From the NCBI GenBank assembly GCA_002077045.2, contig KZ111165.1, positions 423,070-487,069 of the forward strand: a stretch of 64,000 nt of DNA, in the 5' to 3' direction. Below the pieces are notes generated by a model that was given only the letters and a program-made list of their open reading frames with translations, searched no databases and had not been told where the DNA came from. Made by a program: the position numbers and the translations under genes. Origin of the DNA: Rachicladosporium sp. CCFEE 5018 (taxonomy: Eukaryota > Ascomycota > Dothideomycetes > Cladosporiales > Cladosporiaceae). The first letter of the stretch is position 1. Every line of letters starts with the position of its first letter. Positions 1 to 11,038 of the stretch are shown piece after piece.

Positions 1-660
1 TCGTGTCTTGTGAGAAGTCGGACTGCTCACCACTACTTCGATCGAATGAAGTTTCGTCCATCTTTGTTGGCGAGGGGGGAGGTGACACTGCGTTCGTGGA
101 GAAGTTCGGAACACGGCGTTCGGGCGAGCGACTCAAGATCTGGTTGATGCTGCCGCCGTTCTGGTTTCGACTACTGTAGACACGTGAGCCAACGTCACCG
201 TAAGAAACATGACAGATTAGACCCACCTTGTTCGGTTGGGCACTGGAAAACTGCCTCGTTGCCACGTGCGAGTAAAGTCCGGCGAGGCAGACCGGGATGC
301 GTCGGCAGCAGCAGAGGAGAGATGGTAGTCGGACGGAGAAGAAGTCAGCTTCCCAGCAGCATCGTCTTCGCTCAGGGATGGCTGACGGGTTGGAATCCGT
401 GGAGGCGTCGAATGATGGGGTTCTCGATCTTTCGAACTGTTTGCTGAGCCGAGTTGATCGTAGTCTAAAGTGCGTTCAGGGAAGGGTTCGCCCCCGATGG
501 CAGGCTCGACCTTGTCTCCATGCCGATTTGTCTCGGGAGGCGGCGAACGCTTATTTGGCTCCTGCGATTTGCGACCAGTGCTTGTGCTGATCTGATGGGG
601 ATACTGCGCGTTGAACTTGTGAGCTGTGCTATACTTCGACTTGAGTTCCAGAAGACCATT
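1..660 (-). CDS. Unknown disordered protein, partial (3' end beyond the window)
   Basis: Two exons on the minus strand: 660-227 and 173-1, still open at the window edge. The 53-nt intron (174-226) has a GTGGGT donor and a CTACAG acceptor and keeps frame (phase 2). The exons give a Ser/Pro-rich, low-complexity protein with many SP dipeptides, typical of a disordered fungal regulatory protein. No family is recognised. The first in-frame ATG is at 660. The frame is open a little further upstream (to about 690) before a stop, and a GTGAG could be an acceptor there, so an additional 5' exon is possible. Support is the correct splice junction and natural composition on both sides of it; function is not inferable. 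Confidence 0.6.
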
Positions 661-2165
661 CATGACGTTGACGATATGTCTCACATGAACAGTTCAATGG
701 TTTGGTAAGTGCTGATGGACGATGGAACGCTCGCAAAGAAGAACGGGAGCGATGCGGTCATGTATGGCTCTCCCTCCTAAGACATTGCATCAACGCGTCG
801 TGGTTGGATAGGGCGCATCGGGAGAGGCTAAAGTCAAAATAGTCTCTGTCTGGCGATGGCAGCCGCAAGCCAGTCTCGAGTCTTGACGTCGACGCTGTTG
901 GCTGATCGCAACGGTCCTATCTTTTTGCGCACGCTAGCTCGCAAGTCCACGGCAAGAATAGCAGTTGTCGAACGCTGATACGATACGAAGGGAAGAAGGA
1001 AAGTCGTACGTACCAAGCGGTAAACGGGCATTATCGATGCACGGTAGAGGGGCCGGACCTGGTCGCCGTTGACATGAGACAGACTCGAGGGAAGTTCGGA
1101 AGAGGAAGATGCATCTTTCTGAACGCGACATGGCCGCCTTTACACTCGCCGGACAGCAGTAACCGTGTTGGCGTTCCCATCGCCGACCTTTCATCCTCTC
1201 ATATCACTCCTCGGCGTGCCAATGACACGTCAAAAGTAAAGAACGCGTCGTTCCCGACTTCTCCGTAGAGACGAACCGGATCCGCACTCTAATCCGTATT
1301 GGCTTGCATTAGCGTCGATCCATCACGACTCGAGAACGAGAGGGCATGCGCCGTTTCGTTCGGGGCCCTCGACACGACTTGCTCTTTTTGCTACTCTATC
1401 GATGACTGCTTCGTGAATCTGTGACCCGCAGCGATGCTTGCACGCAAGTTCATCAACGGCTATGGAACAAAGAGGATCAATTCAGCTGGCCACACTCAAG
1501 TTGCGAGGTTGTGAACGCAGCGAGCATATCACTGAGACATCTGCCACTAGCGTGGGGGCTTGTCCTGGCCACTGGGAAATACCCATCGGCACTTTTGACA
1601 CATCACCATGGCATTCAAGATACAGGTCACACTAATGATAGCTATGTGCCGTCACGTCAAGCAAACCTTCGCGACATAGTTCCAGGTTTCGCCCGCGTGA
1701 TGCGATCACAACATACCTGCGTGAATTACCATCGGTGATGGACCGCATCCCAACCCCCTTTATCGATGTCCGCAATGTGTACCCTTGGGCAGGGCAACAC
1801 GACAGGAGACAGCAACCGAGAGCGCAGTAGAACAGATTCCCGGCCTCATTCCGGGCTCTCGAGAACCAGACACACGATCGGAAGCATGTACAGTGCAGGG
1901 TGAGGCACGGAAAAGCACCCTGCAGCTAATGTTCTCGGCGTCATGACCATCGCCGAACGTGTGACTGACCTTATCACCGGCATGTCGCATACATGTGTCA
2001 TACACGGCAGTACCTGCATAACAGGGTCTTGCGACTTCAGCTCTGGCCAACATGGAGATATGAGGCGCACGTGGAGGTGTGACAAGGCGTTCCCACCGCT
2101 CAAGCCTCGATGGCCGGTTTGAACGATTATCAAGCGAGTTACATGGTCACGTCCTCTGTCTTGGC
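661..2165. other. Intergenic, no supported gene
   Basis: About 1.5 kb between the partial gene at the left edge and the 3' end of the ABC transporter. ORFs on both strands are short, overlapping and without recognisable motifs. It may contain 5' exons or the leader of the left gene. No repeat or RNA gene was seen. Confidence 0.5.
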
Positions 2166-5100
2166 CTAGTCCTGCTCGTGCTCCTCCCACTCGTAATCTG
2201 CCACACCCGACTCTCGCTGTTCACTGCGACTCGTCTTACTCGTCTCGGCGTCTCCTACGACCCTCTCGTCACTCACGTCCTCGTACCCACCCACCCACTC
2301 CCCTCCACTCAGCAGGTTCCTCAACGCCCCGTTCCGCTCCATCAACTCCCCAAACGTCCCATCCTCCACAACCCGCCCCTGATCCAATACAACAATCCTC
2401 TCCGCAATCTCCATCTGCTCCCGACTATGCGTGATGATGATCATCGTGATCCTACCCCTCCTCTCCTCCAACAACCTCTGCAGCGTCTGCCGTATCAATG
2501 TCGCGGACTCGACATCTAGCGCTGATGTAGCCTCGTCAAGAACCAGTACAGCTGGATTGCGGACTAGCGCGCGGGCTATAGCGATGCGTTGTGCCTGACC
2601 GCCGGAAAGACCCATGCCGCCGTCGCCGATCAGGGTGTTGTAGCTGGAGGGCAGGGAGGCGATGAAGTCGTGGATTCCTGCTGAGCGCGCTGCGTCGATG
2701 ATGTTCAAGCGACGGGCGTAGGGTGAGTCTTGGGGGAGGCCGTAGATAATGTTCTCTTCAACCGTAGCGGCGAAGATGGCAGGCGATTGGGAGACGACTA
2801 CCACTAGAGCGCGGAGCGAAGACGTGTAGATGTGCTTGATGTCTCGCCCTGCAAGAGTCAAGTCGCCGAGCTTGCGGCTGCCGCGTAGTGAGGGCGGAGA
2901 CGAGGTGCAGTAGAGACTCAGGAGGAGGTTGGCTATGGTTGATTTGCCGGAGCCGGAGCCACCGACGATGGCTACTGAAGCGCCAGGCTTGATGCGCAGG
3001 TTGATGTTGCGGAGGATCGTTCGGTCTGGGCGCGAGGGGTAGGAGAATTCGAGATCGGTGAAGACGATGTCGCCCACTGTATTGATGTGCGTGTCTCCGA
3101 GGTGCTCGTGGGAGCCTTTAGGTAGCTGTGCTAGCCGCAGTAGGCGTGATGCAGTGTCTTTCGCCGCGCCAATCTGCGGAATGTAGCCCAAGATCGCGCT
3201 GACATTAGTGATTGTGAAGATCAAGATTGCCAACACCTGGATGATACTCGGGACCAACGACGGCCCTCCATCTCGTGCAATGATGGTCGCGATGTAGAAG
3301 ATTAGGGCTGTGACAAACGTTGATGCTGAATCGGACAGGCCGAAGAAGAAGCCTGAGAGGAACGCTCGTATGAAACCGACTTTGAGCGTGTAATTGGTGG
3401 CGAGCTCGTACTTCTTCTTGAAGTGGTCCTCCAGCGTGAAAGCTCGCACAGTCTTGATGTTAGTGAATGTCTCCGTGAAGATCGCACTGGCAGATTCGGC
3501 GGCATTGTTGCTCAACGACTCCCAGCGACCACTGACGCCCGCAAAAGCGTTGGTCACAAGGAAGACGTACGGGGCAGCAGCAGATAGGCAGATGAGAGTG
3601 AACTTCCACTGCGCGCTGATCGCCCAGATGAGTGAGACGGTCACCATGAGTGCCGCCACATACATCATGCCAATGAAGCGACCAAGAAGGTTGCGCATCT
3701 CCTCTGCATTGCGGTCCAGTCCTTCCGTCATACGCGAGACATTGTTGATCTCCTTGTCAAAGAACGCTCGGGGTTGGTCAAGTATACGTGCCATTGCTTC
3801 GCTGCGCAGGCTGTCAACCCAGCGCTGTCCAGCGTACTCGAGGCAAAGCCGGAAGGCGTAGGTGTGAATTCCGTCAGCAGCTGCTATGGCCAGCATGGTC
3901 ATCGAGTAGACTAGACTTTTGTGCACCCGATCTGTTGGGTCAGACAACGTGACTAGCAGCTTTGCGAAGACATACGAGAACACCGGTGTGGCAACTGCGT
4001 GTAGGGTGCCGCAGTAGAAGCCGAAGACGACGTTCACGCGAGCGACTGTGTCAAGATTCGGCCAGAGTGTCTTCAGTATGGGCTTGAAGCCCATCTGCAC
4101 GACTACATTGCCAGGCTGCGTCTCCTCGTCCTCATTGATCTTCGCGAGTCCTTCGCCGGTCAGCTTAGCCAACGCAACCTCGTCCACAGGCTTACGTCGC
4201 CTTCGCAGGCCACCGTCGGGACCGTTTCTTGCGTCTGCAGCTGCGTTACCAGTACGATTGACCAGCCCTTCCATGAGTGTGGACATGCGGACAGACGCAC
4301 GGGTGGACTTGCGGTTGCTCTTTGGCGATGTCACGGTTGTCACGTCGTTGCTAATGGGCCGCGGCTTGCCAGGTGGAAGAGGCTCCCATGAGGTCGTCAG
4401 CTTCGGCATGAAGGTGGATGCGACAGGCATGCGTAGGAATGGAGCGGTGAACGCAGACTTGTTCCCAAGACCTCCTACGCCTCGCATGTTTGGCGCAGGA
4501 CTACCTTCGATGAAGACCGAAGGCATCCAGGTCTTTCGATTGTTCTTCTTCCTCTCGCTGGCCTTGAGCTGTTCGTGGAGTGGGTCTGCGAAAGTGTCGT
4601 CGACCTCTCGCGAGTAGACTGAGCTACTGTCCATCGACGAGCTTCTAGTATGGATCGATTCAAAGGTGGTGTTCTTTCGGGAAACATTGGGTCTTGCTCT
4701 AACCCGTCTGCTAGGAGGTAGGAAACCTTGGAACGGAGAATCTGGCATTGTCTCCATGTGCTTCCTGCACCCCTCTTGCGCGACCTTGCCGTGCTCCAGG
4801 ACGTATACATAGTCATCCGCCTCAATTTGTGAGATGTCGTGCGTAATGATAATCGTTGTCTTGCCTTTGCGCCACTGCCGGATGGCATCCATCATGAGAG
4901 CTCTAGAAATGTGGTCCAGTGCACTCGTAGACTCATCGAGCACAAGAATAGGCGTGTCGCGAAGTCGTGCTCTGGCTCACGCTATCCGCTGTCGTTGACC
5001 GCCCGACATTGCGCCACCCTTATGCCCTACAAGAGTGTCCAGCCCTTCCGGCATGTCAGTAATCATCAGCTGCAACAGCGCAAACTCTGCGGCAGCCATG

Positions 5101-6590
5101 ACCTCCGCTTTACTGACCGACTTGTAGCCGTGACGCCCAAAAGCGATGTTCCTGAAGACCGTATCATTGAAGAGCAAGGTCGTCTGCTCCACTAGCGTAA
5201 GGTTCGATCGCAGCCATTTCGCATCCAGCGAAGCTAAGGGCACCCCATCGACAGTGATACAGCCTTCGCCAGCGTCATGAAAACGCATGAGCAACTGGCT
5301 GATCGTGCTTTTCCCAGATCCACTCTTGCCGATCAGGAAAGTCATTTCACCGCCTTGTATATACATGGAGACATTCTCCAGTGCCAGCTGACCAGGCCGC
5401 GAAGGGTACGCAAACGACACGTTCTTGACGTCGATATCTCCGCGACATGTGGCTGGTCGCAAGAGACCATCGGTGTGCTCTGTCTTCAAACCATCAATCA
5501 CTTCTGCCATAACTCGACGCAACGTCGCGCCCGCAGCTCTGCCCTTTTCCAGTACGACGAGCTGCGGTATCAGACTCTGTATGGCCTGGAATGCAGCGAC
5601 TGCAGCCAAGAAACAGGTCATGATCTCGGCTGGCGTCTTCTTCTGTTTGTCAACCAGCACACCACCGTAGTAGAAGCCCTGTACGAAGATTGTAGATGAC
5701 AGGAAGACGATGAGACCTGTCTGGATCGAAGCCAGATTTGCCACCTTGTAGTACGATGGTGCAGCTTCGGAGACTTTCGCAGCGTACTTCCTCAACTCGA
5801 TAACCTGCCCATTGAAGCACTTCACTGTCTCGATTGCGCCAAATGCACTATTCGAGTATTTCTGCGCCTCCGTAAGTCGTGCCTGTTGAGTTGCGATAGC
5901 ACCCTGCATGCCAGCGCCGACCCAGAAGACCAGACCCATGATGATCGGGACTGTCGATATAGTCACGAGCGTGAGATCCCAGCCGAAGTAAAATGCCTCT
6001 CCCAAAGACAACATAGCAGTCGCAACCAGCTGATTAAGCTCGCCAAGCGGCTGTGATGTTGCAAGCTGCAAGTCTCTGATCTGTGCCTGTAGACGTGGCA
6101 GCAGCGCGCCAATGCCGTCCTTGCGCATGTCGTACCATCGAATATCCTTCTCCAGTAGCCCATGGAACAGCCGATCTCTTGCGCTCTTAGCTTGAAGCTC
6201 GCCGAATGCCAGCCAAGTGGCGAAGACTGCAAAGTTACCTATCCAGCTGACGACCGCCAGGCCAACATAGTACAGAATCCATTTTCTACACTGGCTGTAC
6301 AGAGCAGCAGAGGTGAGATTTCCAGTGGCGAAATCAGTGAACCCTTCGAAGAGCTTCCCTTGGATGAAGGCGCTCAAAGGCTGGATCGCTCCTGCCACTA
6401 GGGCTGCAGCAAGTCCGATTACTAGAGTGGGCAGATTTGCTTTGGTCGTGAAGAAGAAGAGGGCTTTCCATGGTGCTGCAGGCTCTTCGTCGGCAGCTGC
6501 ACTACTCGCGGACGTGGATCGCTGCGCTGGCTTCTCGCTTTCTCGGTTTGAGCGAGCTCGCCTGCGTGAGCGGCCCCGATGATTTGCCAT
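2166..6590 (-). pseudogene. Full-size ABCB transporter, Ste6-like, with an in-frame TGA
   Basis: A TMD-NBD-TMD-NBD exporter of about 1474 codons with no visible introns, interrupted by TGA at 4979-4977. The ATG at 6590 is the first; upstream in-frame starts are GTG only. The first half carries a Walker A GKSGSGKST near residue 420 and the signature MSGGQRQR. The stop falls directly after it, and the same frame continues with Walker B (ILVLDESTSALD). A 200-plus-residue Ser/Arg-rich linker follows, then the second TMD, Walker A GGSGSGKST, signature LSGGQAQR, Walker B VLVLDEATSALD and H-loop THS. Architecture, linker and sequence feel resemble fungal Ste6 a-pheromone exporters, but a multidrug role is not excluded. 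The downstream frame is conserved, so this is either a recent nonsense mutation or a base error. No intron can remove the stop. Confidence 0.8.
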
Positions 6591-7124
6591 GCGCAGTATC
6601 GCATTCAGTGGTAGACCGCGCACATGCTGGACTCCACAATGCCAACAGGAATCAATCCTGACGACTCATCAACCAAATCTCCTCTCTATACTTCCATTAC
6701 CTCCATCGGGCCCGCGAGGTGACGTTTACAGCAACAGCATTGTTCGGGAGTAGCCGAAGGAGAAATGCAGAGGACAACATTAGTATTGTTCTTTCACATT
6801 GCCGCCAAGCCTCACATTTTGCTACATGCCTGCGCTTTTGTACAGTATCACCTCTGTTCTAGCCATCCACTTCATGAGTCGTCAGCATGCTCTCCCTGTG
6901 CCCGCCAGCCGTCGTCATCACGCGAGATCTGGTCAAGATCCTTCGCGGTCGTTTCTGATCGGCGCTACCGAAGCCAGGGCATTTTCGAGGACCCGGCGCA
7001 AGAGCTTTCGCTGGTAGGCCTTTCCGAAAGTCCGAGATGGCTGGCTGGCTGATCACGTCTCCAGGTCGTCGCTGGTGTATCCTAGAGACCAGACAAGGCT
7101 TTGTCTCATCATCGCAAAGCCTTC
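6591..7124. other. Intergenic between ABC transporter 5' end and PBDC1 3' end
   Basis: About 530 nt presumed to hold the promoter of the minus-strand ABC gene and the terminator of PBDC1. Only short unsupported ORFs are present. Confidence 0.5.
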
Positions 7125-7672
7125 TCACGCCGCGCTGACTTCACCCTCGCCCTCCGCCTTCTCCTTCTGCGCCTTCTCATAGATCCAATCATTCAGCCCC
7201 GCCCGGTTCCTTGCGATCTCGATCCCATAAAACTGCATCCTCACGGCGAAAATCGTCTCCTTCTCGCCATACTCCCACCCCGCATTCCCCCTCACCATAG
7301 CCCCGAAATTATAATCATCCACTTTGCCCTTCCAGCCCTCGATCCACTCCCGCCACTGCGCCTTGCCCTCTTTGCTCTTCATGGCGTCTTCGTCGATCGT
7401 GGCTTTCACGTCGAAGTCTGGGAAAGCGGCGGTGAAGGATTCGAATATGGCGTCGTCTTGTTTTGTGAGTTTCAGCTTGGAGCCGGGGATGTGGGTTAGG
7501 AGGGACCAGTAGGTTGTCATGTGTTGGACGACTGGAAGGACGGATTAGGAACAGACATTGGGTACGAGGATGGAATATGCTTACCTTTGACTGCGAATTG
7601 CTTCTCAATTTCCTCGAAGTTGTCGGCATCTTCTGCATTTAGTTGGCCGCCGCCGGGTGCGCTGAGTGCCAT
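7125..7672 (-). CDS. PBDC1 family protein (yeast YPL225W homologue)
   Basis: Two exons, 7672-7585 and 7531-7125, separated by a 53-nt intron (GTAAGC..CCAG) in phase 1. The product is about 164 aa. The N-terminal exon contains a DNFEEIEKQFAV stretch and the second exon has TYWSLL, PGSKLKLTK, DYNFG and the FYGIEIARN/GLNDWI block, all hallmarks of the small PBDC1/DUF757 family. In yeast the homologue is a cytosolic protein linked to translation-factor folding; the older polysaccharide-biosynthesis name is not informative. The C-terminus is a short Lys/Glu-rich tail. The start ATG at 7672 gives the conserved family N-terminus. It lies head-to-tail behind Prp17 with about 190 nt between them. Confidence 0.9.
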
Positions 7673-7863
7673 GATCGCGTGATTTCTGGATGTAAGATGT
7701 ACAGGTTGTTCGAGTCCAAGAGCTGTTGTCAAGTTTCCGATTAGGTATGTGCTTGAGTTCAAGGGCAACGCTCAAGACTCGATTGGCTTCGATGGTCTCT
7801 ATGTAGATCAAGCTAAAAGTCTGGACGCCAAGCCTCGAAGCGTCTAGTGCTTTCATGTGCTAT

Positions 7864-9417
7864 CTAGTCCCAGTACTTCACATTGCCACTAACATCCCCG
7901 GTCACCACCTTACTCGTCTCTCTCGGATGCCACGCCGTCGCCACAACAGCGCCATTACTAGCCTTAATCTTATGCCACACCTTGCCAGTCTTCCAGTCCC
8001 AGAAACAGACAAATCCTCCGCTATCACCACTCGCCACGATACCTCCATCCGGACTGACAGCTACGTCAATGGCATAGCCAGCGTTATTGTGTCCTTGGAA
8101 CTCCTTCTTTCGGTTCTGCCGAATCTTCTCGCCAGTAGAGTAGACTTTAATCGTGTTGTCCGAGGACTGCATGAGCACGTAGCCTTTTGGATGAGCGGCG
8201 GATTTGACCATGGGGAACATATACGGCTCCGCGATGAACTTGATGGGCACCGGGATGTTGTACTCCCAGGCGCGCAGACTTTTGTCATCGGAGGTCGTGA
8301 TGAAGCGGCGATTCTCGTCGCAGAAGGTTATAGTGTTCACAGGCCCGAGATGGTGATCGTATTCCTGCACTGGTTTCTTGTCGTCTGCGCGTGTGTCGAA
8401 TTGCACGATCTTGTTGTCGTGCATGCCGGCGAGGAATTCTTTGCCGGAGCTGTCATCAGGCTGCCATCGGACCACGTGAGGGGTGCTGCCGGTGCTATAG
8501 CGGCCTGTGCAGGTGCCAGTCTCGGTGTCCCAGATCTTCATCTGTCGATCGTAGGACGCTGAGATGAACTTGCTGCCATCCGGGGTGAAATCTGTGTCGA
8601 CTACACTTTTCACGTGGCCGGTATAAGAGCGTAGCAGCTCCCGATCGTGGTATGCATCCCATAGCTTCACCTTCCCGTCTGCTCCTGCGCTCAGCAGCAA
8701 GTGGCCGCTGTCCGGGAAGAACTTCAGACTCGTGACAGCCTTCTCATGTGCCGGCTTGTCATGCGACTTGTACGTTTGTATGAGCTTCTTCGGGTGAAAG
8801 CACTTCAAGTCCAGATCCGCAAAGTCCTTCACAAGATCCACGTCAAGATCCTGCGGAACATGCATATACGTACGTCCTTGGTAGTCGCGTTCTTGACTTC
8901 CCTCGAACGTGCTCGACTCCTTCTCTGCGCTGGTCTCCGCATACCCAGTCCCTTGCAAGGTTCCCTTCGTAGGCATAGGCGCAATGCTGTCCTCCTCATA
9001 CACCACTTCTTCCTCCCCACTCTCCTCCCCCGATATCTCCACTTCCTCGCCACTGTCACTGTCGATCCTGCGCTCTTCATACTTCGCCCAGGGCCCTTTA
9101 TAGGCTTCTGCGCCATAGACTACACCACTGTCGCCTTTCGTTTCCCGCTTTCGTTTCCGACCCGCAGACTGCTGACTCTGCACTTGCCGGTGGAGGTTGC
9201 GGAACGATGACTCGGAGATTGCGATTTCTTCTGCGTAGCCTGTAGGTACTTTGCCCTTCGTCGACGTCTTCTTGGGTGCGCTAATTAAATCTTGCGCTCG
9301 CGGTGGTGGCGCATTTGCGCCGTTGCGCGCTGGAACAAGTGCCATTACGGGGCCGCTGAACACTGGTGACAAGAGATCGAGGGAGTCTACTATTCGTGGT
9401 AGCCTGATCACGCTCAT
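7864..9417 (-). CDS. PRP17: Pre-mRNA splicing factor Prp17/CDC40 (WD40)
   Basis: A single exon of 517 aa beginning at ATG 9417. The first 200 residues are charged and disordered (Glu/Ser-rich, basic stretch RKRKRE), followed by the family-specific block around YMHVPQDLDVD and then seven WD40 repeats to the last residues, ending in KYWD. Repeats carry clear GH..WD pairs, for example KVKLWDAYHDRELL and QMKIWDTETG. Prp17 acts in the nucleus in the second catalytic step of splicing as part of the activated spliceosome. Length and order match fungal Prp17. The gene has no intron and no visible damage. Confidence 0.93.
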   Translation of the reverse strand: MSVIRLPRIVDSLDLLSPVFSGPVMALVPARNGANAPPPRAQDLISAPKKTSTKGKVPTGYAEEIAISESSFRNLHRQVQSQQSAGRKRKRETKGDSGVVYGAEAYKGPWAKYEERRIDSDSGEEVEISGEESGEEEVVYEEDSIAPMPTKGTLQGTGYAETSAEKESSTFEGSQERDYQGRTYMHVPQDLDVDLVKDFADLDLKCFHPKKLIQTYKSHDKPAHEKAVTSLKFFPDSGHLLLSAGADGKVKLWDAYHDRELLRSYTGHVKSVVDTDFTPDGSKFISASYDRQMKIWDTETGTCTGRYSTGSTPHVVRWQPDDSSGKEFLAGMHDNKIVQFDTRADDKKPVQEYDHHLGPVNTITFCDENRRFITTSDDKSLRAWEYNIPVPIKFIAEPYMFPMVKSAAHPKGYVLMQSSDNTIKVYSTGEKIRQNRKKEFQGHNNAGYAIDVAVSPDGGIVASGDSGGFVCFWDWKTGKVWHKIKASNGAVVATAWHPRETSKVVTGDVSGNVKYWD

Positions 9418-10163
9418 ATCCGGGTAGTGAATATGGACGTTGTTTCGTTAACTCCGTGCTGTCACGTTGATGCCTGAGGACCTTAAGCTTGACTACATGT
9501 AAGTTACTCGCACATGGATCGCATCTCACCTCGAGATATGAATACTTCATTCCTCTTCCTTACTATTCTACCAAGATGCACCCATCGATGTAGTGTCACA
9601 ACGCCCATCCCAGTCCTCAATGGGCACTTCAGGCTCCTGGTCGAACGACATTCATCAAAGGAATTGTTGTTTCATGGCGCAGCAACCAAGCCTGCGACTT
9701 CACTTTGCTTGGCCTCGCCGATCATAGTTGACCCAAATTTGGACCGCGCTGAAGGTCTCCTCCTTCTTCGACGTCAAGCTTCGTGCAGCTGATGGACTGC
9801 GATAGAATGCCTATGGTGTAGGCATGGCGACTTCTTCTCGACAATCGCGCATGCTCGTCATCATGCAGTCGGCTGTCTGACATATTTTCAAGAGCCTGTT
9901 CGTCTGATGTTCGGGAAATGAGACAATGAAACCGCCCAGGCGTACGGGGAATTCAGCCCGAATCCTTCGAGGCACAGCATGCCCAATGTCTATAATGACT
10001 CGGGGCTTCCTGTGGTATACAAAGGTATGATGGAGTCCCATAGCCGTGTCGACAGGATAAGTGTTTCGTTCCTCTCTTTCTACGTCCCAAGATCGGTCAG
10101 CAGCACCTTCACAACGACTGTGCATTTGATATTCACACGTTCATAAACCAGAAGCCATCCAGC
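9418..10163. other. Divergent intergenic region between Prp17 and the GPI protein
   Basis: About 750 nt that should carry both promoters. No gene-like ORF or repeat is supported. Confidence 0.5.
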
Positions 10164-10788
10164 ATGCTATTCCTCGTTATCGTTGCACTTCTCGGTGCTA
10201 CGCTCGCAGTAGCGCAGAATGGCACATCAACACTACAAATTATCGCACCCGGCGCCACGGCGGGTCTCTCCTGGGTCGGCTCTATCGTGGAGGCATGCTC
10301 GGGCACGACTACTGTAGCGCTCCAATGCACTGCTGCAGACACCACCTATCTGCCTGGTGTTGCTGATGTTTGCCCAATGACTGGCACAACACCAGTATGT
10401 GGACTCCGACTCTGTGCACGTAAGTCATTTTACTAACGAACTCCAGACCCTCTCCGTCACAATTGGCCCTAGCCTGTACATCTACTCCACCCAGACCGCA
10501 GTAGCCGGTGTGACTGTCGACATCGAAAACACGTGCAAAGTCGACGGGACCACGAGCGCAACTTGCACGGCTACGATCAGTGGCTCCGGTAATGGCAAGC
10601 AAACGCAGACGGCCACGACGACGACCTACGCTTCGGCCGACATCGTGATGTGGCAGGCTGCAATCACGGCCGGGGGTGAAAAGCTGGGATCGAACGCTGC
10701 GTGCGCTCCGGTGAACGCTGGAGAGAGGCTGGCTGTTGGCTTGGGAGCGTTGGGTGTGGTTTCTTTCGCGGCGATCTTGTTGCTGTAG
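10164..10788 (+). CDS. Small secreted GPI-anchored-type cell-wall protein
   Basis: Two exons, 10164-10394 and 10447-10788, joined over a 52-nt intron with GTATGT donor, CTAAC branch site and CAG acceptor (phase 0), giving 190 aa. The N-terminus is a classic signal peptide of about 18 residues ending in a VAQ-type site. The mature part is Ser/Thr/Ala-rich with several Cys and N-glycosylation sequons. The C-terminus is a hydrophobic tail (GLGALGVVSFAAILLL) after small residues, as in GPI-anchored proteins. The middle reads as a beta-rich domain but no family is recognised. A later GTAAGT looks like a better donor but would make a 27-nt intron, which is too short. Confidence 0.78.
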
Positions 10789-11038
10789 GCGGTGTTGGGG
10801 ATGTAGTGTGGAAGTGCTTAGAGATACCCATTGCTTAGTCTGCATTGCTCATTGCATTTTTGCTTCAATATAAGACTATGTCGCCTTAGTCCTCGTAGCA
10901 AGAAGTCCGATTGTGAATCATTGCTGCCCTTGAACACCTAATATACTTTCCGAGCGCGTCAGCTTCGGGACTTCACTTCACTGCACTCATCTCATGACGC
11001 TGTACGGTGCTCGAACGACCTTATACCACTTTATCATC

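Noticed and set aside
10309..10845. 178-codon ORF opposite the GPI protein gene
   Set aside because: Shadow of the real spliced gene; no motifs and no signal peptide.
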